From Pseudoglutamicibacter albus (lineage in GTDB: Bacteria > Actinomycetota > Actinomycetes > Actinomycetales > Micrococcaceae), in contig NZ_JAKRCW010000004.1 of assembly GCF_022346425.1 (NCBI RefSeq), positions 62,001 through 126,000 of the forward strand: 64,000 bases of DNA, given 5' to 3'. Positions 62,572-64,000 of the stretch are shown here, piece after piece. A program made the position numbers and the translations under genes. Positions within the stretch are counted from its first letter, which is position 1, and every line of letters starts with the position of its first letter. The notes under the pieces were generated by a model. It was given only the letters and a program-made list of their open reading frames with translations. It made no database searches and had not been told where the DNA came from.

Positions 62572-63522
62572 CTAATCCCAATCCAGCTCGAGCTTGGATG
62601 ACTTACTACGCGAAACGCAGATCGCGATGAGCTCCCCGCTTTCTTTTTCACTTTTCGTCAGGACATTGTCCCGGTGCTCTGGCTCACCGCAGAGAACTTG
62701 CATGATGCATGTTCCGCAGATGCCTTCTTCACAGGACGTTTCAACATCGATTCCGTTTTCTTCAAGCACAGATACGATGCTGCGATCGGCCGGGATCTCG
62801 TATTCTTCACCTTCAAGCTCAACCACGAAGGCCGAATTCTCGGACGCAGCTGGCTGTTCTTGAGCTTTGAAGTTCTCCAGATGCACTGAGTTCTCGCCTA
62901 CGAGTGGTTCCGCAATGGCGACGACTTTGTCCATGAACCCTTCCGGGCCACAAACATAGACGTGAGTGCCTTCAGGGGCCTTCTCGATAGCTTCCTCAAG
63001 CACCCCATCCTGATCATGACGAGCCAGACCGAGATGCGCGCTGAGTTTCTCGGGGCAACGGTCAGTCAATAAAGGCAAGAAACTCGCTTCTTCCTCACTA
63101 CGGGCAAAGTAGTGAAGATGAAACGGGATGTCGTGAACATCCATATAGCGAGCCATGCTCAACATCGGGGTAATGCCGATTCCCGCAGCTACCAAGACAT
63201 GGAAATCTGCCTCTTCGGCGATATTGAGAAGATTGCGAGGTTCGCTAATTCGCAAGGTATCGCCGACCTTGAGGCCATGCAATGCCTCCGAACCCCCACG
63301 AGACTCTTCTTCCCGTTTGACGGCAATTGCGAAACTATCACCGGCTTCTGGAGTGCTAAAGAGCGAGTACTGACGTGTGATGGCGGTGGGGCCTTCAACA
63401 TCAATATGTGCTCCTGGAACATACGGACCTAGCGGCGTTCCGTCTTCCCGCTCGAGCCAAAACGACTTGACGTTAGGGGCTTCGTCCACGATTTTTGTAA
63501 CTTTAACGTCGATTAACGCCAC
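62572..63522 (-). CDS. Oxygenase reductase: FMN/NAD oxidoreductase with C-terminal [2Fe-2S] ferredoxin (PDR/VanB type)
   Basis: The 316-aa protein has the phthalate dioxygenase reductase order: flavin-binding barrel (GAHIDVEG, RQYSLFSTPEAG), NAD domain (VLVAAGIGITPMLSMARY and YVCGPEGFMD), and a plant-type ferredoxin with SCEEGICGTC, plus the fourth cysteine in LIAICVSRS. Class IA reductases pass electrons from NADH to a Rieske-type oxygenase such as vanillate demethylase. No oxygenase gene is in the window. GTG 63522 with AGGAGT about 7 bases upstream is the start. It lies 49 bases downstream of the SDR gene on the same strand. Confidence 0.9.
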   Translation of the reverse strand: MALIDVKVTKIVDEAPNVKSFWLEREDGTPLGPYVPGAHIDVEGPTAITRQYSLFSTPEAGDSFAIAVKREEESRGGSEALHGLKVGDTLRISEPRNLLNIAEEADFHVLVAAGIGITPMLSMARYMDVHDIPFHLHYFARSEEEASFLPLLTDRCPEKLSAHLGLARHDQDGVLEEAIEKAPEGTHVYVCGPEGFMDKVVAIAEPLVGENSVHLENFKAQEQPAASENSAFVVELEGEEYEIPADRSIVSVLEENGIDVETSCEEGICGTCIMQVLCGEPEHRDNVLTKSEKESGELIAICVSRSKSSKLELDWD

Positions 63523-63571
63523 TTGTTACTCCTACTATCCTCACACTACGACTGACTGAGACGCTTGGGGA

Positions 63572-64000
63572 TCATCTGACGTAAAGACCACCGTTGATAT
63601 CCCACGAGGCACCCGTAACGAAGTAGGCCTCCTCGGAAGCCAATAACGCAATGGTTTGACCGATGAAGTCAGGGCTCCCCAGCTTGCCAACCGGGATCGA
63701 TGCGATGACTCCCTCCAGTTTGTCTTCTGGGACGGTTTCGTACACGATCGGAAGGTCATGGGGGCCTGGAACGATCTGGTTGACGGTCACCCCCTGCGCC
63801 GCGTATTGCTTTGCAAAGATCTTGGTAATCGTCCCAATCGCTCCCTTCGAGGCTGCGTAGTGCACACCGGTTGCGGTACCACCATTCAGCCCAGCGAGTG
63901 ACCCCATGTTGACGATCCTGCCGTAGCCAGCTTCAGCCATAGCTTGACCTATCACCTGACAGCCGAAGAAGACTGAATCCGTATTGATCCGGACTACACG
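63572..64000 (-). CDS. SDR family oxidoreductase, C-terminal part, cut by window end
   Basis: The 143 visible codons carry the active-site half of a classical short-chain dehydrogenase: a conserved asparagine segment (RINTDSVFFGCQ), the catalytic serine in IVNMGSLAG, YAASKGA with the catalytic Tyr and Lys, and the C-terminal VTGASWDINGGLYVR. It would oxidise or reduce an alcohol/keto group with NAD(P). The N-terminal cofactor domain lies beyond 64,000. Immediately upstream of the ferredoxin-type reductase gene, it is probably in the same catabolic transcript. Confidence 0.88.
   Translation of the reverse strand, partial: RVVRINTDSVFFGCQVIGQAMAEAGYGRIVNMGSLAGLNGGTATGVHYAASKGAIGTITKIFAKQYAAQGVTVNQIVPGPHDLPIVYETVPEDKLEGVIASIPVGKLGSPDFIGQTIALLASEEAYFVTGASWDINGGLYVR

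Noticed and set aside
57273-64000. Genomic island bounded by mobile elements.
   Set aside because: No transposase, integrase, tRNA-end duplication or inverted terminal repeats are visible at the left edge; the right edge is outside the window. Lower G+C alone is only suggestive.

Overview
The window is actinobacterial chromosome, most likely Micrococcales and probably near the Micrococcaceae. The evidence is fairly high G+C, many GTG starts, the block ndh/ppx/DUF501/FtsB-like/eno/mazG, a monomeric NADP isocitrate dehydrogenase, the order purH-purN-perM as in mycobacteria, a fur-catalase pair, and Corynebacterium-type haem acquisition (HtaA domains, hmuTUV, haem oxygenase). I see no rRNA, tRNA, insertion sequence, prophage or CRISPR array. 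About 55 protein genes fill the window, and only one gap slightly exceeds 300 bases.

Layout. 1-8.7 kb (minus): NDH-2 (cut by the window start), polyphosphatase-like protein, DUF501, FtsB-like protein, enolase, MazG-like protein, DedA, an M20 amidohydrolase and ManC. 9.0-12.5 kb (plus): sdhCDAB, closed by a 24-bp terminator. 12.6-18.8 kb (minus): 2H phosphoesterase, trpS, xth, a small membrane protein, and an ABC exporter whose two permease modules are fused. 19-20.9 kb (plus): fur-katA with a palindromic operator. 21-31.4 kb: one-carbon and purine genes (folD, glyA, purU, purH) mixed with rlmC, an anchored HNH nuclease, a gamma carbonic anhydrase and icd. 31.4-43.8 kb: purN, perM-like, yihY/brkB, pncA, thioesterase, DUF2183, inositol-phosphatase-like, rubrerythrin-VIT1 fusion and a large SNF2 helicase.

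43.8-50.3 kb is a haem-iron module: a wall-anchored two-domain HtaA protein, the HmuTUV importer and haem oxygenase. HtaA and haem oxygenase are divergent around DtxR/IdeR-like boxes. 50.4-57.2 kb is a complete propionate/methylcitrate module: prpE diverges from a GntR regulator followed by prpD-prpB-prpC, with two GTATAC-centred operator candidates between them.

57.3-64 kb looks like an accessory catabolic cluster: MHS-type transporter, flavin reductase fused to an IclR-effector-like domain, amidase, a 110-aa unknown, a FixJ-type regulator without a kinase, a ferredoxin-type oxygenase reductase, and an SDR cut by the window end. Two reductase components are present but no oxygenase, so the pathway probably continues to the right.

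A second theme is short tandem repeats (11-38 bp units), both in intergenic gaps and in reading frames. At three loci the repeat begins inside the last codons of a gene and re-copies its stop codon downstream.
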